From JANRIC01 sp033765345 (lineage in GTDB: Bacteria > Bacteroidota > Bacteroidia > Cytophagales > Microscillaceae), in assembly GCA_033765345.1 (NCBI GenBank), contig JANRIC010000188.1, positions 1 to 33,848 on the forward strand: a stretch of 33,848 nucleotides of DNA, read 5' to 3'. Position numbers and translations under genes: made by a program. Shown piece by piece: positions 1-8,572 of the stretch; the first letter of the stretch is position 1; the number at the start of each line of letters is the position of its first letter. The notes beneath the pieces were generated by a model. That model saw only the letters and a list, made by a program, of their open reading frames with translations. It was not told the DNA's origin and ran no database searches.

Positions 1-85
1 CATTCTCTGCTTCCAAAGATGCAATCTTGGCTAAACACAAGCGCAAAAGATTCTGTAAACTTTCTATATCAGTAGGTAGTTCCAT
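1..85 (-). CDS. N-terminal fragment of a gene cut by the window edge, possibly an IS66-like transposase
   Basis: An open frame reads leftward from an ATG at 85 to the edge without a stop, giving 28 residues. It begins MELPTDIESLQNLLRLCLAK and continues into a Leu/Ala/Glu-rich helix (IASLEAEN). A short acidic start followed by a leucine-zipper-like coiled coil is typical of the N-terminus of IS66-family TnpC transposases, and that is the basis of the call. Other coiled-coil proteins can look the same. No terminal inverted repeat or tnpA/tnpB partner is visible in the 60 bases between this start and the next gene. If it is an IS66 relative, it would be a TnpC-only type. The family call is inference; the open frame is seen directly. 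Confidence 0.4.
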   Translation of the reverse strand, partial: MELPTDIESLQNLLRLCLAKIASLEAEN

Positions 86-145
86 CAAAGCTAATTTCCA
101 TATTTTTTACCAATTTTGCAAGTACCTAAATAATTACGAAATATT

Positions 146-2881
146 TTAAATTTCAAGCTCTTCCGAAGGCTGAATAGGCAAAATAACCAACATTTTGGTA
201 TATTCACCTTCTTCGCTTTCCACGAAAATATCCCCCTTGTGGGATTGTAATATTTTTTTGCAAATGGCCAATCCCAGCCCACTTCCTTTGGGTTTACGAA
301 TATGCTGATCTTTTGCTTGAAAGAACTTCTCAAAGATCAATTGATGTAGTTCTTTTTTGATTCCCCGGCCATTATCCATCACCGAAACTCGGATTTGGCT
401 TTGTACAAGTTCCGAATGAATCTCGATGATACAAGTTTCTTTATTACAAAATTTTACTGCATTGGAAAGAAGATTGATAAAAACCTGCATGAGTTTATCC
501 CGATCACCCAAAATAGGAGGTAGATTATCTGTCAGCTTTAATAAAATATTCATCTGCCTCTCTCGGATGACCTGCTTAAAAGTATCTAAAGCATCTCGGA
601 TAATTTCATTAAGATCTAGCGAATGTATATGAAGTGTTTCAGTGCCTGACTCCAGGCGCTCGAGCTCAAGCACCTGATTGATAAGCCTTTCGGTGCGATG
701 GGTTTCTTTGATAATGGTGTTGAGGAAATGTTTTTTTTCATCAAGCTCTATATCGTCATTGTCATAAAGAATTTCCGAAAATGCCCGAATAGAAGTGATG
801 GGGGTGCGAAGTTCGTGTGTAACCGTAGAAATAAATTCATTTTTACGCTGGTCTAAGTCCTGAAGATTTTCATTGACTTGTTGTAGTTCTCCGGTAGCCT
901 GTTCAAGGGCTTCTGATTTTTCCTCAAGGGCTTTGTTCAATGCAATAAGTTCCTGTGATTCTTTGAGAATGTGCAATACTTCTTCGATTCGGATTTCTTC
1001 ATTTTGGCTCACCACAGAATTCATCATCGTTCGGGCGGCAGATACACCGATGGTACCTGCCAGTAATTTCTCACAAAAAACAATAAAATTGGCATCTGCC
1101 TGGGTAGAGTTCCGCCATTGTACTCCATAAATTTGGCTATACTCTTTTAGGGCGAGTTGGGTGCGTTCCTTGCCTAGGAAATCATTCAGTATAAATTCCA
1201 GGTCTTGAATCCGGGCTTTTGCTTGCCAGTAGATTACGCCGTCTTCTTGAGCGTACCTGTGAATATTGACAAATATTTCTGCTTGATTGGCATCATTGGC
1301 ATCTTGCTCGATCCCAAATGACAGACCTACATAAGCCGCTATATTGAATAACAAAGACCAAAACATAGCGTGAGATATGGGATCCAGATCGGATAAACCA
1401 AATAATGCCCCCGGTTTAAGCCAAAACAAACCCCAAAGACCTTGCTCTACAATATCCTGTGGCAAAAAACCCTCAGAGACAAACAATGGAATAATCAGCG
1501 TGTAAAACCATATACCCATTCCTAAAAGAATGCCACACGTAGTGCCATATCTATTTCCATTGCGCCAATAAATCCCGCCTAACATCGCAGGGGCAAACTG
1601 AGCAATGGCCACAAATGAAATCAACCCGATAGATACCAAAGGATTGTCTTTGATAAATAACTCGTCAAATAGATAGGCTAGATGCAGAATAAGGATAATA
1701 CATATTCGCCTGATATACAGCAATATACGCCCTAGTTGAACCGTATAGCTTTTTTTAAGACTTGGAATACTCACCAATAAAGGCATAATCATATTATTAC
1801 TCATCATCACAGTGAGTGCTGTGGTAGATACCACAATCATACTGCCTGCAGCCGAAAAACCACCTAAATAGACCAAAACAGCCAATAAATCCTGACCCAA
1901 ATAAAGAGGTAATGCCAATACATAGGTGTCGGCAGGATGCTGGTGCTTAAGCAATAACTCACCGGCCAAGGCAATGGGAAGCACAAAAATATTAATCAAC
2001 AAAAGATACAAAGGAAAAAGCCAGACTGCTTTTTTGAGGTGAGCGGGGTTTACATTTTCAATAACAGCGATTTGGAACTGCCTCGGCAAAAACATAAAAG
2101 CCAACATAGACAAAACACAGAGCGAAAACCACTGCATATATCCTCCTTGTGGGTTGAGCGTAAAAACGTGGTCTAAGGAAGGAATTTGTCGTGCTTGCGC
2201 TATAATATCATCAAAACCCTCATACACGAAATAAACCACGTAAATACCCAAAATCAGAAAAGCCAATAGCTTGATCAAAGATTCAAAGGCAATCGCGGTT
2301 ACCATTCCCTCGTGGCGTTCGGTGGCTTCTATATGCCTAGTACCAAATAAAATCGTGAAAACAGCCAGAATCAGCATAATCACAAAGGCTGTATCGTAGT
2401 AAAGGCTGGTTTCGGACACAAAAATCAAATCCGATTTCTGATGGCTTAATACCGAAAAACCCGAAGAAACGGCTTCAAGCTGCAAGGCTATGTATGGGAT
2501 TACGCCTATAATACTCACCAAACTAACCAATAAGCCCAAAAATCTGCTGTTGCCATAACGCGAAGAAATAAAATCAGCTATAGAAGTAATATGTCGCGAG
2601 CGACAAATTTTTGTAATTTTACGCATCACAAACCACCACAAGGGCATCCCCAGCGTAGGACCGATATATATAGCCAAAAAATCTATTCCAGATTCCAAAG
2701 CCCTTCCAACGCTTCCAAAATACGTCCAGGCTGTGCAGTAGATTGTCAGAGAAAAAACATATACATAAGCATTGTTAATTACACTCTTGCCCATTTTTGC
2801 TCTGCTTTCGCCCCAATAAGCCAGGGCAAAAAGAAGCAAAAGATATCCAAGACTAATTGACAGTAAAAACCATTGCGACAT
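146..2881 (-). CDS. Sodium/solute symporter-histidine kinase fusion (CbrA-like sensor kinase)
   Basis: The protein has 911 residues. Roughly the first 560 are a chain of hydrophobic helices matching the sodium:solute symporter (SSS) fold, beginning MSQWFLLSISLGYLL with a characteristic YCTAWTYFGSVG stretch in the second helix. A linker and coiled coil (about 640-680) lead to a complete histidine-kinase core. The H box is THELRTP with the likely phosphoacceptor His at about 689. The N box contains NLLSNAVKF, followed by DNGRGI, the F box FEKFF and the GSGLGLAI ATP-lid box. There is no receiver domain and no obvious PAS domain. By analogy with CbrA it should sense or transport a solute and phosphorylate a response regulator encoded elsewhere. 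The ligand is unknown. The small membrane protein at 2981-3211 lies just upstream on the same strand and probably shares its transcript. Confidence 0.9.
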   Translation of the reverse strand: MSQWFLLSISLGYLLLLFALAYWGESRAKMGKSVINNAYVYVFSLTIYCTAWTYFGSVGRALESGIDFLAIYIGPTLGMPLWWFVMRKITKICRSRHITSIADFISSRYGNSRFLGLLVSLVSIIGVIPYIALQLEAVSSGFSVLSHQKSDLIFVSETSLYYDTAFVIMLILAVFTILFGTRHIEATERHEGMVTAIAFESLIKLLAFLILGIYVVYFVYEGFDDIIAQARQIPSLDHVFTLNPQGGYMQWFSLCVLSMLAFMFLPRQFQIAVIENVNPAHLKKAVWLFPLYLLLINIFVLPIALAGELLLKHQHPADTYVLALPLYLGQDLLAVLVYLGGFSAAGSMIVVSTTALTVMMSNNMIMPLLVSIPSLKKSYTVQLGRILLYIRRICIILILHLAYLFDELFIKDNPLVSIGLISFVAIAQFAPAMLGGIYWRNGNRYGTTCGILLGMGIWFYTLIIPLFVSEGFLPQDIVEQGLWGLFWLKPGALFGLSDLDPISHAMFWSLLFNIAAYVGLSFGIEQDANDANQAEIFVNIHRYAQEDGVIYWQAKARIQDLEFILNDFLGKERTQLALKEYSQIYGVQWRNSTQADANFIVFCEKLLAGTIGVSAARTMMNSVVSQNEEIRIEEVLHILKESQELIALNKALEEKSEALEQATGELQQVNENLQDLDQRKNEFISTVTHELRTPITSIRAFSEILYDNDDIELDEKKHFLNTIIKETHRTERLINQVLELERLESGTETLHIHSLDLNEIIRDALDTFKQVIRERQMNILLKLTDNLPPILGDRDKLMQVFINLLSNAVKFCNKETCIIEIHSELVQSQIRVSVMDNGRGIKKELHQLIFEKFFQAKDQHIRKPKGSGLGLAICKKILQSHKGDIFVESEEGEYTKMLVILPIQPSEELEI

Positions 2882-2980
2882 ATATCAAGATTCAGAATTT
2901 AAAAATTTTGTAATTTGACCCACCCGAGTTCGAGGCTTTCCACAAGCACTGTACTTGATGTACTGGATACGCTTGCCCGT

Positions 2981-3211
2981 CTACTGCTCTTTTTTTGTTT
3001 CTTGTACAATTAAAAATAACACTCCAATAAATCCCAACCACACAATAAAAAGGTAGGAATAAAGAATAGGATAACCCAGCACAAGCCCAGAAACGTTAAA
3101 AATGGAAAGTATCGGAAAATTGAAAAAAAGCATCATCCAACAACCTATAAAAAGAAGAAAAGCAGCACTTTTTTCTTTGGAAAACCTTGTTTTAGCTTTC
3201 ATCAGCCTCAT
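2981..3211 (-). CDS. Small two-TM membrane protein preceding the symporter-kinase
   Basis: This 76-residue protein has a basic N-terminus (MRLMKAKTRFSKEK), two hydrophobic helices (about 16-36 and 46-68) and a charged tail. It ends about 100 bases upstream of the symporter-kinase on the same strand, so the two are probably co-transcribed. Small two-TM proteins are often encoded next to SSS transporters (DUF997/YhdT, DUF485 and DUF3311 types). This protein has the same size and topology, but I cannot assign it to one of those families by eye. A role as an accessory subunit of the symporter moiety is inference. A second ATG at codon 4 is an alternative start. Confidence 0.7.
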   Translation of the reverse strand: MRLMKAKTRFSKEKSAAFLLFIGCWMMLFFNFPILSIFNVSGLVLGYPILYSYLFIVWLGFIGVLFLIVQETKKEQ

Positions 3212-3420
3212 GGTAAATTATTGAACTTAAACCATATAAAATTTAACTTAATTTAAGTGATGCATATTAATTTTACAAACTGTTAGTTAGACTTTTGAAA
3301 GTTTTACAGAAAATCTCCTTCTCAGAACTTCCCTCCATGAAGTTTTTTCGTTGTATATTTACAAATATTTGAAATGCGCGGTATCAGTATTTTATATTAG
3401 TATCAACATTGACCAATTGT

Positions 3421-4875
3421 ATGCGGCTTTTTCCGGTGCTGGCTTTTTTTGTCAACCTTTTTTTTCTTAGCTTCGGCTTGTCAGCCCAAAGCCTGGAAGA
3501 TTCTTCTGCTACCATACCCGGGGTTAAGCTTCAGTCTTCTTCTGAATCACGTAATTATGTGATTATTAATCGTGTTCTTATTGAAGGAAACCGCAAGACA
3601 CAAGAGCGGATCATTCTGCGGGAGTTGGATGTTCAAGTGGGTGATACGATTTATTTGCCACAGGCAGATACTATTCTAATTCGCAATAAAAACAAAATTT
3701 TTAATACGAATTTATTTGTCCAAGTAGATGTTTCTCTGGTTCGAGAGACCTATTTTGAGGCCTTACTTCATATCAAGCTCGATGAACGCTGGTATATATT
3801 CCCGGCACCTATTTTTGAACTCTCAGACCGGAATTTTAATGAGTGGATCAATACATACAATGCCGACCTCGGGCGTACCAATTATGGCATGCGCTTGGTT
3901 GTAGAGAACTTTCGTGGGCGTAAAGAAAAACTAGACGCACTTGTCCAATTCGGTTTTACTCAAAAATTTGGACTTTTATATGAGATTCCATACATAGACC
4001 GCAAACAGAAACACGGGTTGATTTTTGACCTAATCTACGCCCAAAACAAATCTATTGCTTATCGTACGACAGACAACAAACTCAGTTTTATTGATTCATC
4101 GTCTTTGGTTCTTGAACGCTTCGAAGCTGGACTCAGCCTGACCAAACGCAACGCTTTTTATGGAGTGCATCGTTTTGAAATCAAATATTTCAATAATTAT
4201 GTAGCTGATACAATTCTACGTCTTAATCCGAGTTATTTCCTGAATGCAGATAATCGACAAGAATATCTTCGATTTGCCTATAACTTTACATACGACAAAA
4301 GAGACATTGCGGCGTATCCACTCAAAGGAAGCCTGCTGATTTTTAACTTTCAGCGCAATGGGCTTGGATTTCTCAAAGGATTAAACAGTACTCATTTTTC
4401 TCTGGGATACGGCAAGTACAATGATTTAGGCAAAAAATTTTACCTGGAGAATATCTTCAAAGTACAAGCTTCTTTTCAACCAAGTCAACCTTATTACAAT
4501 GCCAAAGCTTTGGGTTATGGGGCAGATGTATTGCGGGGTTATGAATTGTATGTCGTTGATGGTCAAGGCTTTTTCACCAATAAAAACACACTCCGATATC
4601 AGCTCTTCAAAACCCAGAAAACGCTGGGGTTTGTCCCGCTGGCACAATTTCGTAAAATTCCGCTGGCAGCGTATATCACGGCTTATTTTGATACTGGTTA
4701 TGTACGAGATCGATACTTTACCGAAGGAAATCAAAGACTTTCCAATAAATTTCTTTATGGAGGAGGGCTGGGTTTTGATTTGGTTACCTTTTATGATCTG
4801 GTACTCAAGCTCAATTATTCTATCAACCGGGAAGGGGAAACCGGATTTTATTTAAATTTTAAAAGTGCCCTGTAG
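3421..4875 (+). CDS. Omp85/BamA-family outer-membrane protein with one POTRA domain
   Basis: The protein has about 484 residues from the ATG at 3421, which begins a good signal peptide (MRLFPVLAFFVNLFFLSFGLSAQS, cleaved near SA|QS). A TTG four codons upstream (3409) is in frame but adds a Cys-containing extension before the signal, so I prefer 3421. Mature residues to about 120 form a single POTRA-like domain (INRVLIEGNRKTQERIILRE). The rest alternates short polar and aromatic strands as in a bacterial surface-antigen (Omp85) beta-barrel, ending in a FYLNFKSAL strand. BamA carries five POTRA domains, so this is a small paralogue rather than BamA itself, similar in layout to TamA-like or ShlB-like proteins. 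The flippase gene begins 9 bases after its stop, so the two are probably one operon. Confidence 0.85.
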   Translation: MRLFPVLAFFVNLFFLSFGLSAQSLEDSSATIPGVKLQSSSESRNYVIINRVLIEGNRKTQERIILRELDVQVGDTIYLPQADTILIRNKNKIFNTNLFVQVDVSLVRETYFEALLHIKLDERWYIFPAPIFELSDRNFNEWINTYNADLGRTNYGMRLVVENFRGRKEKLDALVQFGFTQKFGLLYEIPYIDRKQKHGLIFDLIYAQNKSIAYRTTDNKLSFIDSSSLVLERFEAGLSLTKRNAFYGVHRFEIKYFNNYVADTILRLNPSYFLNADNRQEYLRFAYNFTYDKRDIAAYPLKGSLLIFNFQRNGLGFLKGLNSTHFSLGYGKYNDLGKKFYLENIFKVQASFQPSQPYYNAKALGYGADVLRGYELYVVDGQGFFTNKNTLRYQLFKTQKTLGFVPLAQFRKIPLAAYITAYFDTGYVRDRYFTEGNQRLSNKFLYGGGLGFDLVTFYDLVLKLNYSINREGETGFYLNFKSAL

Positions 4876-4884
4876 GGATTGTTT

Positions 4885-6393
4885 ATGGGAATTATTATCC
4901 GGCAAAGTATTAAAAGTTCGGTGGTGAGCTATCTTGGAGTGCTTCTGGGTGCACTGAATACTCTTTTTATCTTTCCGCTTTATTTATCCCGACAAGAAAT
5001 CGGGCTGATCAGTCTGCTTGAAGGGATTGCCCTGATGATTGCTACCTTTGCCGCCTTAGGCATTAATCAGATTGCCGACAGGTATTTTCCGTATTTTAGA
5101 GACCGCGATCAGCAGCATCAGGGGTATTTTGTCTTTCTTAATCTGGTGAATTTGCTTGGTTTTGTGTTGGCAGGAGTCGTTTTTTGGCTATTCCGTGATT
5201 TCTGGCTGGGATTTTACAGCAAAGAAGCCCCGGAGGTACAAGATTATTTCTGGGAAATACTGCTTTTTGCTTTTTGCATCAGCACCTCCAACATCCTTGA
5301 AAGTTATTCGCGCATTCATCTCAGGATTGTCGTTCCTAATCTATTAAGACAGGTGGTGATACGCCTTGTCATCACTTTAAGTATTTTAATCTATGCCTTG
5401 CAATGGGTTGACTTTTACGGTCTGGTCTTATGGCGCATTTTGGCTTATGGCTTGATGGGTGTTTTGATGATATTATATCTTCAACAGCTTCAGGTTCTAT
5501 TCCTAAGAGTAAATTTCAGTATTTTAAAAACTCCTTTTTTTCGTGAATTAGTTATTTATGGAATTTTTACTGTCGTTGGGGGTGCAAGTGCGATCTTAAT
5601 TATGAAAATTGACATCCTGATGATTGGGGCTATGCTCAAGACACAGGAATTGGGCATTTATGTAATTGCCTATTTTGTAGGAGCGATTGTCGAGATTCCA
5701 CGGCAAATGCTCTCACAGATTGTAAGCCCAATTATTTCGCAGGCTTGGGCAGACCGGAATATGGCGCATATCAATATGATCTATAAAAAAAGCTCTCTGA
5801 GTCAATCCATCGCAGGATTATTACTTTTCCTGGGTATCTGGGCATCCATCGATGATTTATTTGTATTGATGCCCAATGGAGCAGCCTTTGCCAGTGGTAA
5901 GTATGTTGTGTTTTATGTGGGGCTTACGCGCCTGGTTCACATGTTTTGTGGCGTAAATTATGAAATTCTGATTCAATCCCGTTATTATAAATTTAACCTC
6001 GCTACCACAGTTTTGCTGGCTGTTTTTATTGTACTGACCAATTTAATTTTTATTCCCTGGATGGGCATTGTCGGAGCTGCTTTGGCTACCTTGATTTCAT
6101 TTATCATTTATAATACCATCAAGGTTTATTTCCTTTGGTACAAATTCAGGTTACAGCCATTTAGTTTTAAAACAGTTCTTATCCTAGGTATTGGTATGTT
6201 GGTGTATGGAATCACCGAAATACTGCCTGAAATACCCGGTGTATTGTTTAATATAGCCTTCAAATCCATCGTAATTTTTACGGTTTTTGTAAGTTTGATC
6301 TATTTCTCAAAGGTTTCAGAAGATTACAATCACATTGCCGGAGCCATTTTCCGAAAAATCACCTTGGTATTCCATAAGATTTTTAAGCAATAA
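4885..6393 (+). CDS. Polysaccharide biosynthesis flippase (Wzx/MATE-like, MVF superfamily)
   Basis: A membrane protein of about 502 residues with 12-14 hydrophobic helices. The N-terminus (GIIIRQSIKSSVVSYLGVLL) and the GIVGAALATLISF segment near residue 400 are typical of lipopolysaccharide or oligosaccharide flippases, which move lipid-linked sugars across the inner membrane. The ATG at 4885 is preferred to an in-frame TTG at 4879. The gene follows the Omp85-like gene with a 9-base gap. No glycosyltransferases lie nearby, so the exported polymer cannot be named. The pairing of an outer-membrane barrel and an inner-membrane flippase suggests a joint envelope role, which is inference. Confidence 0.88.
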   Translation: MGIIIRQSIKSSVVSYLGVLLGALNTLFIFPLYLSRQEIGLISLLEGIALMIATFAALGINQIADRYFPYFRDRDQQHQGYFVFLNLVNLLGFVLAGVVFWLFRDFWLGFYSKEAPEVQDYFWEILLFAFCISTSNILESYSRIHLRIVVPNLLRQVVIRLVITLSILIYALQWVDFYGLVLWRILAYGLMGVLMILYLQQLQVLFLRVNFSILKTPFFRELVIYGIFTVVGGASAILIMKIDILMIGAMLKTQELGIYVIAYFVGAIVEIPRQMLSQIVSPIISQAWADRNMAHINMIYKKSSLSQSIAGLLLFLGIWASIDDLFVLMPNGAAFASGKYVVFYVGLTRLVHMFCGVNYEILIQSRYYKFNLATTVLLAVFIVLTNLIFIPWMGIVGAALATLISFIIYNTIKVYFLWYKFRLQPFSFKTVLILGIGMLVYGITEILPEIPGVLFNIAFKSIVIFTVFVSLIYFSKVSEDYNHIAGAIFRKITLVFHKIFKQ

Positions 6394-6473
6394 ATGGCGA
6401 AAGCCCCCAATCATATAGCCTGTGAATTTTGTGAATTATCAGGGAATAATTTCAGGATACGCATTTTTTTAAC

Positions 6474-6481
6474 TATTTTTG
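6474..6481 (+). promoter_or_regulatory. Candidate -7 box for ffh
   Basis: TATTTTTG fits the Bacteroidota -7 consensus TAnnTTTG and lies about 30 bases before the ffh ATG. There is no clear TTG at the -33 spacing, so support is limited to one box. Confidence 0.3.
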
Positions 6482-6510
6482 TCATTCATTTAAGTCATTA
6501 AGCACATCTT

Positions 6511-7845
6511 ATGTTTGATAATTTAGTCGCCCGGATTGACAAAGCCGTAAAAACCCTAAAGGGCAAAAATAGAATTACCGAAATTAACGTTGCTACCACA
6601 GTCAAAGAAATCAGAAGAGCTTTGGTAGATGCCGACGTTAACTATAAAGTAGCCAAAGATGTCACCGATCGCATCAAAGACGAAGCGATGGGGCGTAAGG
6701 TATTGATTGATGTCAACCCCGGTGAGTTGCTCGTAAAGATTGTAGAAGACGAACTCACCCGCCTTATGGGAGGGGATAAAGTTGATATTAACCTGGTAGG
6801 AAAGCCGGCAGTCATTCTGATGGCAGGTTTGCAAGGTTCGGGTAAAACAACCTTCTCCGGCAAACTGGCCAATTTCCTTAAGAAAAAACAAAACCGCAAC
6901 GTGCTTCTTGTTGCTTGCGATATTTACCGCCCTGCGGCGATTGATCAGCTCAAGGTACTGGGTGAGCAAATCGAAGTAGATGTATACGCTGAACCTGAGA
7001 ATAAAAATGCCGTTCAGATTGCCCAAAATGCCCTCAAATTTGCCAAAGAGCAAAATAAGCAAGTAGTCATCATAGATACAGCAGGTCGTCTGGCTATTGA
7101 TGAGCAGATGATGACAGAAATTGAGAATGTCAAAAAGGCCGTTAATCCGAGTGAAATCCTGTTTGTGGTTGATTCAATGACCGGTCAGGATGCCGTCAAT
7201 ACTGCCAAAACCTTCAATGAACGCCTCAATTTTGATGGGGTAGTGCTTACCAAACTAGATGGCGATACCCGTGGGGGGGCAGCTCTTTCTATCAAAGCTG
7301 TAGTAGAAAAGCCGATCAAATTCATCGGAACCGGTGAGAAAATGGACGAAATAGACATTTTCTACCCCAATCGAATGGCGCGTCGAATCCTGGATATGGG
7401 CGATGTGGTCACGCTGGTCGAGAAAGCACAACTTGCTTTTGATGAAGAAGAAAACAAACGCATTGCCGCTCAGATTCGTAAGAATCAATTTAACTTCCAA
7501 GATTTCCTCTCGCAGCTTCAGCAAATCAAAAAAATGGGTAATATCAAAGACCTCATCAGCCTGCTACCAGGTATGGGAAAAATGATGAAAGAAGTAGATA
7601 TTGACAATGATTCTTTCAAACCCATTGAAGCCATCATCCTTTCTATGACCAAAAAAGAGCGTATCAATCCTGACATCCTCAACGGAAGCCGTAAACAAAG
7701 GATAGCCCTCGGAAGTGGTACATCTGTCCAACAGGTCAATAACCTCCTGAAGCAATTTAACGATATGCGTAAAATCATGAAAAAAATGAATACGATGAGT
7801 GGTAAAGGAGGTAAAAGAGGATTCCCTAATTTGTTTGGCGGATAA
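6511..7845 (+). CDS. ffh: Signal recognition particle protein Ffh
   Basis: This 444-residue protein is the GTPase of the signal recognition particle, which binds signal sequences at the ribosome and delivers nascent membrane proteins to FtsY. The order of domains is complete. The N domain is followed by the P-loop GLQGSGKTT (106-114), the DTAGR G3 motif, the G4 region TKLDGDTRGGAALS and the closing loop GTGEKMDEIDIF. A methionine-rich M domain from about 330 includes LISLLPGMGKM and the RNA-binding segment SGRKQRIALGSGTSVQQVN. The length is normal for the family. It is probably transcribed alone: a -7-like box precedes it and a strong hairpin terminator follows within 40 bases. Confidence 0.98.
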   Translation: MFDNLVARIDKAVKTLKGKNRITEINVATTVKEIRRALVDADVNYKVAKDVTDRIKDEAMGRKVLIDVNPGELLVKIVEDELTRLMGGDKVDINLVGKPAVILMAGLQGSGKTTFSGKLANFLKKKQNRNVLLVACDIYRPAAIDQLKVLGEQIEVDVYAEPENKNAVQIAQNALKFAKEQNKQVVIIDTAGRLAIDEQMMTEIENVKKAVNPSEILFVVDSMTGQDAVNTAKTFNERLNFDGVVLTKLDGDTRGGAALSIKAVVEKPIKFIGTGEKMDEIDIFYPNRMARRILDMGDVVTLVEKAQLAFDEEENKRIAAQIRKNQFNFQDFLSQLQQIKKMGNIKDLISLLPGMGKMMKEVDIDNDSFKPIEAIILSMTKKERINPDILNGSRKQRIALGSGTSVQQVNNLLKQFNDMRKIMKKMNTMSGKGGKRGFPNLFGG

Positions 7846-7863
7846 GAAACTTTCGTTTTTTTT

Positions 7864-7895
7864 CAGCCCAATGTTGGGCTGATATAATTTTTTTC
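7864..7895 (+). terminator. Rho-independent terminator after ffh
   Basis: CAGCCCAA and TTGGGCTG (7864-7881) form a perfect stem around a tiny centre; in practice this is a 6-bp G/C-rich stem with a 6-base loop. It is followed by ATATAATTTTTTTC. It lies about 20 bases after the ffh stop. Confidence 0.85.
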
Positions 7896-7920
7896 TCCTT
7901 GTGATGGAAGCCCCGACTTA

Positions 7921-8210
7921 AAAAAAGAAGGTTTATAAATCCTTAATTAAAAGATTGTTACTACTCAGGTACTTGTTTCAGAATTTAATTTTGTTTTTTA
8001 TATTATTAAGATATAAAAATTTTATTTTTTTTATTTTATCATAATAAAATTTCTGGATAATTTTGTTTGTGTAAACTTACTTATTACACAAATATATTAT
8101 ATTTTGTTAAACCCAAAATTTTAAAAATAAATTTTCTTTTTTTAAAAATATGCAAATATTATTCTTTTTTACAAACTGAGTAGTAACAAAAGATTTTATA
8201 AACCCTCTTT
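7921..8210. repeat. AT-rich island bounded by long imperfect inverted repeats (MITE-like)
   Basis: The left arm (about 7921-7968) contains GGTTTATAAA (7930-7939) and TTGTTACTACTCAG (7955-7968). The right arm (8176-8210) contains their exact reverse complements, CTGAGTAGTAACAA (8176-8189) and TTTATAAACC (8195-8204). The left arm carries roughly ten extra bases between the two motifs. The ~207 bases between the arms are nearly all A and T with no credible gene. The layout resembles a small non-autonomous transposable element or a decayed IS remnant, but no clean target duplication is visible. It fills most of the gene-free gap between ffh and the YtxH gene. Confidence 0.6.
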
Positions 8211-8226
8211 TGAAAATATCTTACAA

Positions 8227-8502
8227 CTATTTGCTGTTGTTATCGGGAGTAGCAGCTTCTTTTTTCAAAATTTTATTTACAGCTTCTATAGCTCGGTTAG
8301 CGATCTCTTTGGCAGCTTCATTGATTTTATCAATACCTAGGTGGTCAAATTGGGCACTTACGTCCGAACCTAAGGATTTGGCTCTTTCGGCCAACATTTT
8401 GCGGGTTTCGTCTCCTTTATCAGGTGCAAGCAGCACTCCGGTGATCACTCCGGCAGCTAATCCGGTAAGAAATCCGATAAAAACTTTGGTGTTATCATTC
8501 AT
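8227..8502 (-). CDS. YtxH-domain protein
   Basis: A 91-residue protein with one N-terminal membrane helix (about 8-27, FIGFLTGLAAGVITGVLLAP) followed by KGDETRKML and an amphipathic helical tail. This is the standard YtxH arrangement: a glycine-rich helix, an LLAP turn, then a Lys/Glu-rich helix. YtxH proteins are small membrane-anchored proteins linked to general stress in Firmicutes and common in Bacteroidota; their molecular role is unknown. The gene stands alone between the inverted-repeat island and the rhomboid genes. Confidence 0.8.
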   Translation of the reverse strand: MNDNTKVFIGFLTGLAAGVITGVLLAPDKGDETRKMLAERAKSLGSDVSAQFDHLGIDKINEAAKEIANRAIEAVNKILKKEAATPDNNSK

Positions 8503-8572
8503 GGTTTTAGAGATTAAGTGTGATTTAAACTAAAATTTATATAACAAGATTGACTAATAAGCTTTGATAGTA

